Shown here one piece after another: positions 15,734 to 25,253 of a stretch of 64,000 bases of DNA. The stretch comes from Ktedonobacter sp. SOSP1-85 (GTDB lineage: Bacteria; Chloroflexota; Ktedonobacteria; Ktedonobacterales; Ktedonobacteraceae), in NCBI RefSeq assembly GCF_016587415.1, contig NZ_BNJI01000003.1, positions 1,426,001 to 1,490,000 on the forward strand, given 5' to 3'. Under the pieces are notes generated by a model. The model was not told where the DNA came from. It searched no databases and saw only the letters and a list, made by a program, of their open reading frames with translations. The position numbers and the translations under genes are program-made. Every line of letters starts with the position of its first letter. Position 1 is the stretch's first letter.

Positions 15734-17038
15734 CTATTGTATACCATCGGCAATGGTAGTCCTTTTAGACTGATCCATCCCCTTCAGGCTGGGATTGAAG
15801 AGGAGTGAGATGGTTGAGAGCAGGTAGATGCAGCCGAAGATGAGGATTCCTGGTGTGATGCCGAGCCAGTCGACGAGGAAGCCAGCGACCAGTCCGCCGA
15901 TGGGCATGCCCAGGAAGGCCATGGCAGTGAGGGCGCCGAAGACGCGCGCCCGCAGTTCTGCAGGGACTAACTCCTGCTCCATGGTGCTCAAGATGGGATT
16001 GATGGGACCAATTGCCACGCCGCCTATGGCGTAAGAGACAATGAGTATAGGCAGGGGCAGACCCAGGGCCAGAGCGAAGAAACGCAGGATCGTCGAAAAG
16101 CAGAAGCAGAGGCCAAAGGTGAGTCGCCTGGGGAGGCGATGACCAATGGCGGCGAAGAGGAGGGTTCCCGCGAAGGCCGCGCCTCCCCAGGCAGCGCTCA
16201 GCCAGCCAAGCGAAACCGGGCTTTCCAGTATCTTCTGCCCATAGCTTGGCAGCAGTACGCCAGACATTCCCTGGTCGAGCATATTGGTAATCATGATGGT
16301 GATGGCGATGGCAAACATGACCGGTGTGCGGCGTAGAAATGTCAGCCCCTCTTTCAGATTTTGCAGATAGTTGCCCTGCTCTTGTCCCTGCTCACGCGGC
16401 TTTGCCTTGCTCGCTGGAATGCTCCAGGCGAGCAGGAGGGCCGAGAAGAAGAAGGTCACGCCATCCACCCAGAGCAGGTTGCTGGTGCCAATAACGAGGA
16501 TCAGTACGCCAGCCAGGGGCGCGCCAAAGAAGCCAGAGACACGGCTGACCCCGTCATAGAGCGAGTTTGCCCGCTCGGCAGGCATCCGCGAGAGCTTGAT
16601 CAGGTCTGGCAGGAGGGCATAGCGTGCCGAACTGCCCGGTGTCATAAGCAGGCCTGCCAGGAAGACCAGGACTTGCAACTGCCAGAAGCTGAGGCCGATG
16701 GTCTCATAACACAGGGGAATGAGCATGACCGCGATGCCGCTGGCCACGTCCCCCAGGATACTGACGCGCTTGAATCCCAGCTTATCAAGAAGCTGGCTAC
16801 CGAAGAAGGATGAGAGCACGACCGCGAGCATCTCAAAGAAGGCCGTAATGCCCGCTTTGGACGCGCTGCCCGTGGTCTGTAGGACCAGCCAGGGTATAGC
16901 GATAAACATCAATCTATCGCCAATCAGGGAGACCGTATTGGCGAGGAAGAGCGCGTAGATGGGCAGCGAGCGTTTCTCTGGTAGCTCTGTGTTCTGCTCC
17001 GCTTGAAGATTTTTTTCCTGTTCCATGCTTGCTCCCAT
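15734..17038 (-). CDS. MFS transporter, DHA3-type (probable exporter)
   Basis: 434 residues with about 12 hydrophobic segments. Signatures are SLIGDRLMFIAIPWLVLQTTGSA in the first helix pair and FFGSQLLDKLGFKRVSILGDVASG, the inter-helix 2-3 motif of the MFS_3/EntS-like group. The central loop (ASKAKPREQGQEQG) separates two six-helix halves. Such proteins export small molecules by proton antiport. The start at 17038 has GGAGG 8 nt upstream, inside the end of the sigma-factor gene, leaving a 3-bp gap, so translation is probably coupled. The sigma factor may control this exporter. Confidence 0.87.
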   Translation of the reverse strand: MGASMEQEKNLQAEQNTELPEKRSLPIYALFLANTVSLIGDRLMFIAIPWLVLQTTGSASKAGITAFFEMLAVVLSSFFGSQLLDKLGFKRVSILGDVASGIAVMLIPLCYETIGLSFWQLQVLVFLAGLLMTPGSSARYALLPDLIKLSRMPAERANSLYDGVSRVSGFFGAPLAGVLILVIGTSNLLWVDGVTFFFSALLLAWSIPASKAKPREQGQEQGNYLQNLKEGLTFLRRTPVMFAIAITIMITNMLDQGMSGVLLPSYGQKILESPVSLGWLSAAWGGAAFAGTLLFAAIGHRLPRRLTFGLCFCFSTILRFFALALGLPLPILIVSYAIGGVAIGPINPILSTMEQELVPAELRARVFGALTAMAFLGMPIGGLVAGFLVDWLGITPGILIFGCIYLLSTISLLFNPSLKGMDQSKRTTIADGIQ

Positions 17039-17041
17039 TGC

Positions 17042-18208
17042 CTAACCTCCATAGATGTTGAGCACATCGAAGCGCTCGCGGGTCGCGACGACCTCAATCC
17101 TGGCTGCGCTGGTAATGCTCTCGCAGGTGGCGATGAGGGCGGGTACGCCCTCGGCCTCAATGCTACGAGGTGGCAGGAGGCGGATGCGTGGATAGCGGTG
17201 GCGGAAGGCCTGGACCTCTGGCAGGTCGAAGGCCAGGGTATCCATGCAGGTATGGCAGCGGGAGCCACAGTGATTACAGAGTAGATCAATGACGATGGCA
17301 TTGCGTTGACGAATCCAGCTTGAGGTTTCGGCGGGTATGCCAAAGTTGAGAGGTACCGGGTGACCGCAATCAATGCAGGTGACGGAGCCTTCTCGTAGAG
17401 CGGTACGGTAATAGCCACTGGCCCATTTATCCAGGCGCGAGATCGCGGGCTTGAAGGTCTTGAAGCCCTCCAGGAACTTGATGCCGGTGTTCCAGGAGAC
17501 ATAGTCGTTCGTGCGCGGACAACAGGCGGGACACTTTAAGTAGAGGTCGCCCTGCACCGGGTCGAGCTTGCCCAGCATACGCTGTTGTCCACAGTGATGA
17601 CACCAGAGCGCGAGCTGGGTCCATTCGGCGTTCTCATTGGGGACATAAGCTTCTGTTTCCAGTTTAAACTCGTCGGTCAGGACGCGGCGCAGGGCCAGGG
17701 TCCCGCGCTTGAGGCGCATGGAGGCGGTATGAATATTGACTCCCATCAGGCTGGCGACCTCGGAGAGAGATGACTGGCGCACATAGCGCTCAAGGAGCGA
17801 GGTACGAGTCTCGGGTGGAAGCAGGTCCATGGCGCGGTCCAGCAGTTCGGCCAACTCTTTGCGCTCCAGCTCGACCTCCATGTCAAACTCATCGGCCAGT
17901 GTCTCTTCAAGCACATTCAGGCTCTCATCTGGCTCTGTTTGTAGATGAAGGCTTTGCTCCTGCTGGCGCCCCTGCTGGCGTGCCCAGCGCAGGTAGACAT
18001 TGCGCGCGATCCCTGACAGCCATGCAGAGACTTTCTCTGGCTCACGCAGGCCCTCTAGATGTTTCCAGGCCTCTAGCAATGTCTCCTGTACCAGGTCCTC
18101 CGCCACGTGTGCGTCTCCGGCCAGGCGGGTGCAGAGGCGTACCAGGCGCGGCCTCTCGCTGCTAAGGATGGTTTCTATATTGTGTATGGCTTCGTCCATA
18201 TTCTCCAT
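17042..18208 (-). CDS. ECF-type RNA polymerase sigma factor with Cys-rich C-terminal extension
   Basis: 388 residues, about twice the size of a plain ECF sigma. Region 2 is clear (LCTRLAGDAHVAEDLVQETLLEAWKHL) and region 4 follows (LLERYVRQSSLSEVASLMGVNIHTASMRLKRG). After about residue 190 comes a ~200-residue tail with paired cysteines at about 203/206, 226/229, 278/281, 311/314 and 318/321, which looks like two zinc ribbons. The tail may act as a built-in anti-sigma or redox/metal sensor; that is inference. No separate anti-sigma gene is adjacent. GTG/ATG choices: ATG18208 has GAGAGGG at good spacing and is preferred to ATG18238. The MFS gene follows after 3 bp. Confidence 0.82.
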   Translation of the reverse strand: MENMDEAIHNIETILSSERPRLVRLCTRLAGDAHVAEDLVQETLLEAWKHLEGLREPEKVSAWLSGIARNVYLRWARQQGRQQEQSLHLQTEPDESLNVLEETLADEFDMEVELERKELAELLDRAMDLLPPETRTSLLERYVRQSSLSEVASLMGVNIHTASMRLKRGTLALRRVLTDEFKLETEAYVPNENAEWTQLALWCHHCGQQRMLGKLDPVQGDLYLKCPACCPRTNDYVSWNTGIKFLEGFKTFKPAISRLDKWASGYYRTALREGSVTCIDCGHPVPLNFGIPAETSSWIRQRNAIVIDLLCNHCGSRCHTCMDTLAFDLPEVQAFRHRYPRIRLLPPRSIEAEGVPALIATCESITSAARIEVVATRERFDVLNIYGG

Positions 18209-18436
18209 CGGTACGTCCCTCTCGAAGTAGTCTATCATGTCTATTACTTCTATGTCGCGATTTAGGGAAGCGATTTAACGCAAAATTTGACCGAATTTTG
18301 TATTTTCTCAGAACTTCTCTGTAGTATCAAAAAAAATGATGGATGCAATCGAAAACTATTGCTAACGCCTGGGCTTGTAGGTGTGTTAGAGTAAGGATAG
18401 TTAAATCGCTTATTTTTGAGAGGTGAGGATAAACAT

Positions 18437-18922
18437 ATGAATGCAAATCGTGCTCAGTTAATTGCTACTTTAGAGCAGACACATGGGGCGCTGGCGGGAT
18501 TGACCGCGAGCTTAAGCGATGAGGTGCTGGACTTTCGCCTGGGCGCGGAGGAGTGGAGCACACGCGAGATCCTGGCTCACCTGGTAGACGACGAGATGTT
18601 TGTCATGTGCACGCGTGTGGAGCGTATGGTCAAAGAGGAACATCCTACGCTTGCTGATAATGATGAGAAGAAGTGGCATAGTCATCGCAATACCTCACGT
18701 GACGCTGTGAGCGAGTTGTTACACGACTTCGCTATTCAGCGTGCAGCCAGCCTGAACATCCTGACCTTCTTGAGCGAGGAGGATTGGGCGCGTACAGGTT
18801 TCCACCCCGGCTACGGCGAATTCACCGTCGAGAAGTGGCTTGAGCATTGGGCCGAGCACGATCTCGTCCACATTCGCCAGATCGAGCAGAATAACGCCGC
18901 ATATACAGCCAGCCAGCGGTAG
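18437..18922 (+). CDS. DinB-family metal-dependent protein
   Basis: 161 residues forming a four-helix bundle of the DinB/YfiT superfamily. The first metal His lies in REILAHLVDDEM and the remaining pair in LEHWAEHDLVHIRQIEQ, the usual C-terminal HxxxH-type site. Members bind a divalent metal and often act as bacillithiol- or mycothiol-type S-transferases; the substrate here is unknown. The ATG at 18437 follows GAGGTGAGGAT, and an earlier in-frame ATG lacks such a site. Divergent from the sigma-factor gene. Confidence 0.85.
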   Translation: MNANRAQLIATLEQTHGALAGLTASLSDEVLDFRLGAEEWSTREILAHLVDDEMFVMCTRVERMVKEEHPTLADNDEKKWHSHRNTSRDAVSELLHDFAIQRAASLNILTFLSEEDWARTGFHPGYGEFTVEKWLEHWAEHDLVHIRQIEQNNAAYTASQR

Positions 18923-18949
18923 CACGTCCACGCGGCTACTGGTGGTTGG

Positions 18950-18983
18950 CCTGGGAAGCCATCGCGTGCGATGACTTCCCAGG
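18950..18983. terminator. Hairpin between convergent DinB and membrane-protein genes
   Basis: 16-bp arms (18950-18965 and 18968-18983) with one mismatch and a 2-nt centre. It lies 28 bp after the DinB stop and before the end of the convergent gene at 19061. No long T-run. Confidence 0.6.
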
Positions 18984-19060
18984 TTCTTACGTGGCAATTT
19001 GTCCGGACAAAATTTCCCAGTCAAGTTCTTTGGGCGCGTGCCGATATGTGGGGCCAGCAA

Positions 19061-19891
19061 TTACCGTTGTGGTGGGAAGAGGTGGTTAAAGGGCCAGAGG
19101 CTGCTCAGGACGGTGAGGGGCGAGATGGAGGCGTTCATGCTGGCAGGTAGCTGATGCCTGGTTGGCCTGGTGGGCTGGGAGCGCCAGAAGATGGCGCCAA
19201 TGCCGACGAATACAAGCAGGATCTCGATGGTCAGGAGCAGCCATTCATCTCCCAGGTGGGCTTGAAAATTGCGCTTGAAGAGAACCTCGGCAAGCAGTAG
19301 GAGCAGGCAGAGCAGGCCGTAAGTGCTGAGATAGAGGCGATGCCGCGCAGGTGGGCTGTGGTGAAAGAGACTACAATGGGCGATGAAGACGCTGATCGCC
19401 AGCAGGGCAAAGGGGATGGGCGGTGAGTTGTCGCGCCACCACATGATGTTAATGAGGAGCCAGGAGATAGCCCCTTGAGCCAGGAGCGCGGGATACAGTG
19501 GCTCAAAGGCTGTACAGGCGTGCAGGATTCTACCTAATGTGCCTGGCTGGTCGGTAGGCAGCTCGGCGAGTTTGAAGCCAAAGGTGAAGATGAGGAGCCA
19601 GAGGAGGCCGAAGAGCAGCCAGATGAGCAGGATCTGGAGGAGATAGGGGACATTGGGCACATGGCAGATGAGCGCGTCATTACTGCTAATCCTGGCCGAG
19701 GGGCAGAGCAGGCCATCCCAGGTTAGCATACCTGCGACAATAGTAAACGTACAGAGAAACGCGGCCAGGAGCCACCAGCGTGGATACCAACCGGCATACT
19801 GGCGAATGATGTCTCTCAAGGACTCAGATTGTGCCTCTTCACGCTGAGTTTGAACTGTCGTCGTGGTGGGCGTGGGTGTAGGTTCTGGCAT
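19061..19891 (-). CDS. Multi-pass membrane protein, last gene of the tubulin-like cluster
   Basis: 276 residues and not recognised as a known family. A soluble Thr/Gln-rich N-terminus (~1-35) is followed by about seven hydrophobic segments, including WWLLAAFLCTFTIVAGML, LLQILLIWLLFGLLWLLIFTF, FALLAISVFIAHCSLF and LLLTIEILLVFVGIGAIFW. The ATG at 19891 has GGAGG 6 nt before it and overlaps the upstream 836-residue gene by 53 bp, implying translational coupling. The start of the longer frame (20035) was rejected. The position in the cluster suggests a membrane anchor or scaffold for the tubulin-like system; that is inference. Confidence 0.75.
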   Translation of the reverse strand: MPEPTPTPTTTTVQTQREEAQSESLRDIIRQYAGWYPRWWLLAAFLCTFTIVAGMLTWDGLLCPSARISSNDALICHVPNVPYLLQILLIWLLFGLLWLLIFTFGFKLAELPTDQPGTLGRILHACTAFEPLYPALLAQGAISWLLINIMWWRDNSPPIPFALLAISVFIAHCSLFHHSPPARHRLYLSTYGLLCLLLLLAEVLFKRNFQAHLGDEWLLLTIEILLVFVGIGAIFWRSQPTRPTRHQLPASMNASISPLTVLSSLWPFNHLFPPQR

Positions 19892-22349
19892 AGCTTTCCT
19901 CCGCTGTAAGCAAGTTGCCGCGACTAAAGGTGGCGATAATGAGCCAGGGATGTGTTTCGGGCAGGTATACAGGGTAGGCGTCGTCAGGGATATGGAGCGC
20001 GTTCCGTTGTAGCTCTCTTTCACGCCCACACACAAAAGTCACGCTCTGCTCAGACATGCCAGGCCCTGGCTGGTAGAGTAGCTTGCGCGCCTGTGTGAAG
20101 GCTTCGCGCCAGGCATCATCCTTTGTAAGAGCGGGACCGAGTTCCGTCATCTCGCCGGAGCAGTATGGTTGTATAATCTCACGGGCGAAGGCTATGAGCT
20201 GGCGGCGCAGGTTATCCTGGTTGCTGGTAGGCAGGCTCTGGCCTGTCGCTGTAAGCGTGCGCAAGAAGTGCTGCTGGATGGCTGGCAGGGTCTGATGCCA
20301 GGACTGTACGGGGGCGAGCGTGCGCATCTTATTAACCTGCTCGACGATCTCCTCAAGTGTATTACTCGACCCACGCTGCAGGAGCTCTCCATTGACTACA
20401 AGCACGTCGCGCGATCCAGCAGGGCTGTTGTAGAGCTCCTGCTGAAGGCGCTCGGCCTGCTCGCTAAACTGGTCGCGTAGAGTTACAAAGCATGGGGCCA
20501 GGTCATGCAGACGCTTGCGTAGATCGTGGACTCTGTCCTGTAGCTCCTGTATGAGCTTTGTGCGAAGTTCGTCCTCGCGAAGCTCGCAACGGTGGACATA
20601 CGCCAGGCGATGGAAGTCTAGCAGGTCGGATCGGGCGACTCGCACGGCTTGCTGACGCTGATAATGAAAGAGGCCATGCGCAAGGAATGTAGCTGTGCTC
20701 ACGCCTGCTATGATGTTTGCTAATATGCTTATGGGATATAGGAGAGGCAGGGTGATGAGTACGGCAATGAGAAAAGGGAGTGCGATCAGGGCCTGGGCCG
20801 CTGGAGAAGGTACGCGGGCCTCACGCCGAGTGAGACGCTCCCCCAGGCGTTGAGCGATTTCTGTCTCTTCAGTGGTCAGGCCTGATGAAGGCTGTTTGTC
20901 TGCTTGAGGCGGCTCTTCGAGAGCGGCAGGTGTGGCTTGAGGGAGGCCAACGCGTGCCGCAAATGTGTGCATGGTCTCGTTATAGCCTCGTTGATGGACG
21001 CTCTGCCAGGCGAGGCAGCGCCTTTCGAGTTGTGCCACTTGCGCGGCGAATTCGTCGATATAGAGCATGGCGAGATGTAGCCCGGTTTCATCAACCTGGC
21101 TTGTCTCTGTAGTGATCTGCTGAAGGCTTGTGTTGATGAGTGTAGACATAGCCTGCCAGGCGAGCGTGGCGCTTGCATTCCATGCGTTATAGCGCTCAGG
21201 AGCCTTCTTCGCGCGACACGCGACCAGCTCGCTCCAGTTCATAGCCACTCCAGGCTGATGAGTGAAGGCGTACTGTACTGCTTCGGGCCAGAAGCAGGCG
21301 AAGAGCGCCTGCTCTTGCTCTGAGAGCTGGCTGTGTAGCCGAGCCGTGTCTTCAGAGTTTGGTAGCTGAGATGGAGGCGTTGAGCGGAGCCCATCCAAGC
21401 TGGGGGCGAGATGCTCTGGGCGCTGGTGTGGATGCATGCTCCAATGTAAGCCGTGTGTGGTATTGGTGAGGGGACGCTTCTGGCTGTCCTCCAGCCAGTG
21501 GGTAAGCGTCTTGGCGAAGCCACGCGCCCCGGTCTGTAGCTCCTCTCGCCTGCTTGTCGCGATAGGCGTTTCCTGGAGACCGCGCCGCCATTGCTCAAGG
21601 AGATCTCTGCCAAGGCGTAGCGCACAGTAGTCTTGAATGGTCTCTCGGGGAGAGAGCACCAGGCTAGTGCTAAGGCTACCCACAACAATTGGGGTGGCCG
21701 GATTGGTGCCACCACGAATCATTTCCATGAAGAAGGGTTCGGTCGTGATACTGGTGAGTAGCAGGGTAAAGAGCGCCTCCGCGATGGCATAGCAGGTCTC
21801 GTCCTCCGAGAGAAAGGCCTGCTGTGGCTGGATCGAGTTCCCTTGATAGAGATAGCAGAAGTGAGTTGGGAGCGCAAGATTCAGGGGCGCTTCCAGCTGG
21901 GTGCGGAGCATAGAGCAGATGAACGAATGGTTATTGGTGCGTTGTAGTTGAGCCTGTAGGGCTTGCTGAACCTGGGCGAGAGGGCTATGCGTGGGATCTC
22001 CAACGATATAAATTTGTGCGCGAGAATCAGGTACAGGATAGCCCGCGCGTGTAATTCCCGTGATAAGCTGGTTGGATTGGATCTCTTGCAAGGTGTGTGT
22101 GACCAGGAGTTCAAAAGGTCTTGCCTCTGCTGTGGATATTTGCGCCTGCTCAAGTGGCCGGGTCAGGGGGAGTCGGGTTGCCGTGCGTTTCTGCGTGTCG
22201 AGCTGAAGCAGGGTCATACCCTGGCAGAGAACACTGCCCGGCTTTGTCCGCTGGAGGAGCGACATGAACTGTGTGCAAATATGCTGCCCCGTCTCATCGA
22301 CGAAGATGACCAGTCCCGGGCGAAAACGGAGATGAATAGGCGCGCGCAT
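19839..22349 (-). CDS. Large membrane/coiled-coil protein partnered with the tubulin-like GTPase
   Basis: 836 residues with no confident family. Residues 1-240 form a mixed alpha/beta region beginning PIHLRFRPGLVIFVDETGQ. The middle is helical. One or two membrane helices lie at about 518-562 (LIALPFLIAVLITLPLLYPI then SILANIIAGVSTATFLAHGL). They are followed by a charged coiled-coil stretch (~585-645, ELRTKLIQELQDRVHDLRKR). It starts 14 bp after the tubulin-like stop. The long soluble parts on both sides of the helices could tether filaments to the membrane. Position next to the tubulin-like gene is the only functional clue. Confidence 0.75.
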   Translation of the reverse strand: MRAPIHLRFRPGLVIFVDETGQHICTQFMSLLQRTKPGSVLCQGMTLLQLDTQKRTATRLPLTRPLEQAQISTAEARPFELLVTHTLQEIQSNQLITGITRAGYPVPDSRAQIYIVGDPTHSPLAQVQQALQAQLQRTNNHSFICSMLRTQLEAPLNLALPTHFCYLYQGNSIQPQQAFLSEDETCYAIAEALFTLLLTSITTEPFFMEMIRGGTNPATPIVVGSLSTSLVLSPRETIQDYCALRLGRDLLEQWRRGLQETPIATSRREELQTGARGFAKTLTHWLEDSQKRPLTNTTHGLHWSMHPHQRPEHLAPSLDGLRSTPPSQLPNSEDTARLHSQLSEQEQALFACFWPEAVQYAFTHQPGVAMNWSELVACRAKKAPERYNAWNASATLAWQAMSTLINTSLQQITTETSQVDETGLHLAMLYIDEFAAQVAQLERRCLAWQSVHQRGYNETMHTFAARVGLPQATPAALEEPPQADKQPSSGLTTEETEIAQRLGERLTRREARVPSPAAQALIALPFLIAVLITLPLLYPISILANIIAGVSTATFLAHGLFHYQRQQAVRVARSDLLDFHRLAYVHRCELREDELRTKLIQELQDRVHDLRKRLHDLAPCFVTLRDQFSEQAERLQQELYNSPAGSRDVLVVNGELLQRGSSNTLEEIVEQVNKMRTLAPVQSWHQTLPAIQQHFLRTLTATGQSLPTSNQDNLRRQLIAFAREIIQPYCSGEMTELGPALTKDDAWREAFTQARKLLYQPGPGMSEQSVTFVCGRERELQRNALHIPDDAYPVYLPETHPWLIIATFSRGNLLTAEESYARTYTHAHHDDSSNSA

Positions 22350-22363
22350 AGTCTCCTCCTTTC

Positions 22364-25051
22364 TTAAGATTCAGCAGGCTTCTGAGCGCTTGTTGGCGAA
22401 GTTGGCTGTGTCACCGGAGTCGAGGAGCGGCGGATGACCATCTCGGGCAGGGGAAGAGCATAGCCGAGCGCGTTCCTGTCTGTAACCAGGTGTTCAGCCT
22501 CACCTGAGCTATGGACCGGCATCAGACCAGTGCCATGGCTCTCCTCCCAGGCGCGCTGGAAATGCTGGTAGCATTCCATGGCGCTATTGTGTTCGAGATA
22601 GAAGTCGCGCACCGTGCTGAGGCTCAGTGCATGCAGGCCATAGCTGACTTGCAGGCGATGCGGATCATGCATGACGTTGACCAGCGGGGTCTGGCCATGA
22701 CTGGCGAAGGCGCTCATATGTTGTAGGGCCTGCTTGAAGAGGGCCTCCTGACTGCCATCACGCCAAGCCAGGCCCATAAAGAGTGAGGTATCCAGCGTAG
22801 AGGGGCCCTCTGGCCAGAGTTCGGCCTCAAAGGTCACGAGGCTAGAGAGCAGGCCATAGATGTGCTCCAGGTGCGCAATGAAGTAGCTACTGATCTGCTC
22901 GCCATGCGTCTGCCCGTTATACGCCGGTGGCGTGGCTTTATCCAGGAGCTCAAAGAGATTCATATCCGCGAAGCGTTTCGTGTAGTATTCGCGAAAGAAA
23001 TCGACCACGCGATCCGCCAATCGGGCGGCGATATAGCGCTCAATGGAGAGCGTATTGCTGCCGGGAGCGCTGGTCGTGCGGGCAAGAAACTCGGTACAGG
23101 GCTTGATGAAGTCCTGGTAGTTAATGGCCTGCTGCTCATCTTCCAGCGACATGTCTCCAGCCGTGGACCAGCGATAGAGGCGCTCCACGGCGATGTTGTG
23201 ATCGTTGAGTGTACGTAGTGTGCTCAAGTCGAAGAGATGGCGCTGGTGAGGGTGAGGGTTTTCTAGCTTGCCATACCAGGCCATGCTGGCCTGGCCCTTC
23301 AGACGCAGCTCACGCGCTCGCTCGGTGGTGCTGGCGCTCTGAAACCAGGAGAGCGACTGATTGAGGGCCTCACGCACGCGTTCATTGAGATCATGCAGAA
23401 GATGCTCTAGCAGGTGGTAGCGCGTAGCCAGGGCGTGACGGTGCAGGCGCTCATTGTAAGCCTCGGCCAGGGCACCGGCGTAGTCACGTGTGACGCGGCG
23501 CAGGGCACCAGGCAGGTGGGGCTGACGCACAAGTCGTTCTTCAAGCTCATAGGGGCGCATGGGGACCCTGGGTGGCTCTCCCTCCTGCAAGCGCTCAAGC
23601 ATAAAGCGATACTCCTGCTGAAGAGAACGCAGATGCTGCACGCGCCGGTTAAAAAGGCTTGTCTGACCTGTATCATTCTCCTCAAAGGTGTCGACACCTT
23701 CAATATGTCGATGCTCTTCACGGGCCTTCAAGTCAGTGATCTCTTGCATACGCGCCTCGGTATTGCGCTCGAAGCGCTCTAGTTTAGCCCAGAGGAGATC
23801 GAGATGGGCCTGCGAGGCCTCCTCGAAATCGCCGCTGCGGAAGACGCCCAGGCGCACGGCGAAGGGATTACTCTCGTCGGCCTCGATGCGCCCCACGCTA
23901 TTCCATTCCTTGCTCCAGGCACGCCGCTCGTTCTCGCCCGTCTCTCTTGTGGCAGGTTGATAACTGGCGAGGAGAGGAAGCAGGTAGGAGGCCGAGACCT
24001 GGGCGAAGGCTTGAACCGTCTCGGGGGCAGGGAAGCATACCTCAAGCGGACAGGTCGTGCCAAAGAGTGTGGGCAGGCCACGGTCATCCGTCGAGCCAAG
24101 GGTGCGACGATCCAGCCACTTTGAATGTTCCAGGAAGCCAACACCAGCCGCGTTCGTCGTACGTTGAAAGAGATCCATGCCGACGATGCGCGCCGTATCG
24201 ATGCTATCGTTCATAGAGGCATTGCCGATCAGGTAGATCTCGTTAGCGATGGGGTCGTTGGTCAGGCGGTGCATGCGGTTGCGCATATATTTCTGATACT
24301 CGCCAGTGGGAGATGTGGCGGCGGCGCGACTATAGGCCAGTACCTCTAGCAGGCAGGCGGTGGCATTGCTCTTGCGCCAGCGCAGGTCATTGGCGGTCGC
24401 GCCATTTACGGCCTCGGGAAGCATACAGAAGACATTGATGCGCTGTTTATACTGGTGATGCGTCAGAATCTCGCGAATCATGACGGCGATATCTACCAGG
24501 ATGCCGCTACCGGTGCCGCCTCCAAGGAAGGCGACAATATTGGCCTGCACGCCCACAGTCTTAGAGATATTCTGCTCGCTCCCCAGGCGTGCCACAGCCA
24601 CCAGGGCGTGCTCTAGCACCTCATGAATATATTGATAGTTGAAGCAGGCCGCGACATGACCGTTGTTGCGGATGCCGCCTGCGCCATTGGTAAAGTATTG
24701 TGGTACGCGCTGCTGGATAAAGGTATGCTGGTCACTGGCATCGATGCGCGTGGCGCTGGAGATGCCTATGGGGACCGAGATGCGCAGAGGAAACTCCAGG
24801 AAGATATTGTTGTGCTGGTGGCGAAACTCGACCAGGGGGGCCGGAGGATCGTCGGTATCGATATAGACCAGGGCCACGCGCTGCTGATCGCCTGGCTTGA
24901 GGACTCGCATATGCCGCATCAATTCGAGACCGGCCAGGGCCGAGGTGCTCCCAAGAAGCACCACCAGGTTAGGTGTCAGGACGCGTGATGCCGCGACCGT
25001 CGCCGGAAGTTCAGACTCTAAACGGATCTCATCTTCATGCATGCTGGCCAT
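22364..25051 (-). CDS. Tubulin/FtsZ-superfamily GTPase-like protein (Tubulin_2-like)
   Basis: 895 residues, much longer than FtsZ (~350-400). The tubulin signature GGGTGSG is present at 177-183 (VAFLGGGTGSGILVDIAVMI). Before it are VVLLGSTSALAGLEL (30-44, in the place of the first nucleotide loop) and GAGGIRNNG (123-131, like the phosphate-contacting T3 loop). The spacing fits the GTPase fold. The ~500-residue C-terminal part is helical and unassigned. It probably binds GTP and may polymerise. Upstream is a vWA protein gene and downstream, after 14 bp, a membrane/coiled-coil gene. FtsZ-like proteins of this kind encoded beside vWA proteins were described by Makarova and Koonin (2010) as a predicted membrane-remodelling system. 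Confidence 0.85.
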   Translation of the reverse strand: MASMHEDEIRLESELPATVAASRVLTPNLVVLLGSTSALAGLELMRHMRVLKPGDQQRVALVYIDTDDPPAPLVEFRHQHNNIFLEFPLRISVPIGISSATRIDASDQHTFIQQRVPQYFTNGAGGIRNNGHVAACFNYQYIHEVLEHALVAVARLGSEQNISKTVGVQANIVAFLGGGTGSGILVDIAVMIREILTHHQYKQRINVFCMLPEAVNGATANDLRWRKSNATACLLEVLAYSRAAATSPTGEYQKYMRNRMHRLTNDPIANEIYLIGNASMNDSIDTARIVGMDLFQRTTNAAGVGFLEHSKWLDRRTLGSTDDRGLPTLFGTTCPLEVCFPAPETVQAFAQVSASYLLPLLASYQPATRETGENERRAWSKEWNSVGRIEADESNPFAVRLGVFRSGDFEEASQAHLDLLWAKLERFERNTEARMQEITDLKAREEHRHIEGVDTFEENDTGQTSLFNRRVQHLRSLQQEYRFMLERLQEGEPPRVPMRPYELEERLVRQPHLPGALRRVTRDYAGALAEAYNERLHRHALATRYHLLEHLLHDLNERVREALNQSLSWFQSASTTERARELRLKGQASMAWYGKLENPHPHQRHLFDLSTLRTLNDHNIAVERLYRWSTAGDMSLEDEQQAINYQDFIKPCTEFLARTTSAPGSNTLSIERYIAARLADRVVDFFREYYTKRFADMNLFELLDKATPPAYNGQTHGEQISSYFIAHLEHIYGLLSSLVTFEAELWPEGPSTLDTSLFMGLAWRDGSQEALFKQALQHMSAFASHGQTPLVNVMHDPHRLQVSYGLHALSLSTVRDFYLEHNSAMECYQHFQRAWEESHGTGLMPVHSSGEAEHLVTDRNALGYALPLPEMVIRRSSTPVTQPTSPTSAQKPAES

Positions 25052-25130
25052 ACAAGTCTCTTTCTAGTGAGCCGACGCTGCTAAAGCACGCGTCTACATA
25101 TAATGGCGCGATATGTAGTTCACCAAGTTT

Positions 25131-25227
25131 GTAGGGTCCATGCTTGCATGGACTCTTCGGCCCACAGACTGGCACCCTGACGCAGGCAAGTCGCTGCGCT
25201 CGGAGGCCGAGCAAGCTCCGCCCCTAC
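25131..25227. repeat. Small dispersed palindromic element, copy 1 (97 bp)
   Basis: Bounded by GTAGGG and CCCTAC, with an inner perfect hairpin GTCCATGC-TT-GCATGGAC. On the minus strand its end reads TAGGGGCGGAGCTTGCTCGG, matching the element at 32575-32623 apart from two bases. It fills half of the gap between the vWA and tubulin-like genes and carries no ORF, like a miniature inverted-repeat or REP-type element. Confidence 0.6.
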
Positions 25228-25253
25228 AAGCCTTTTCTCCTGAATACACCACT

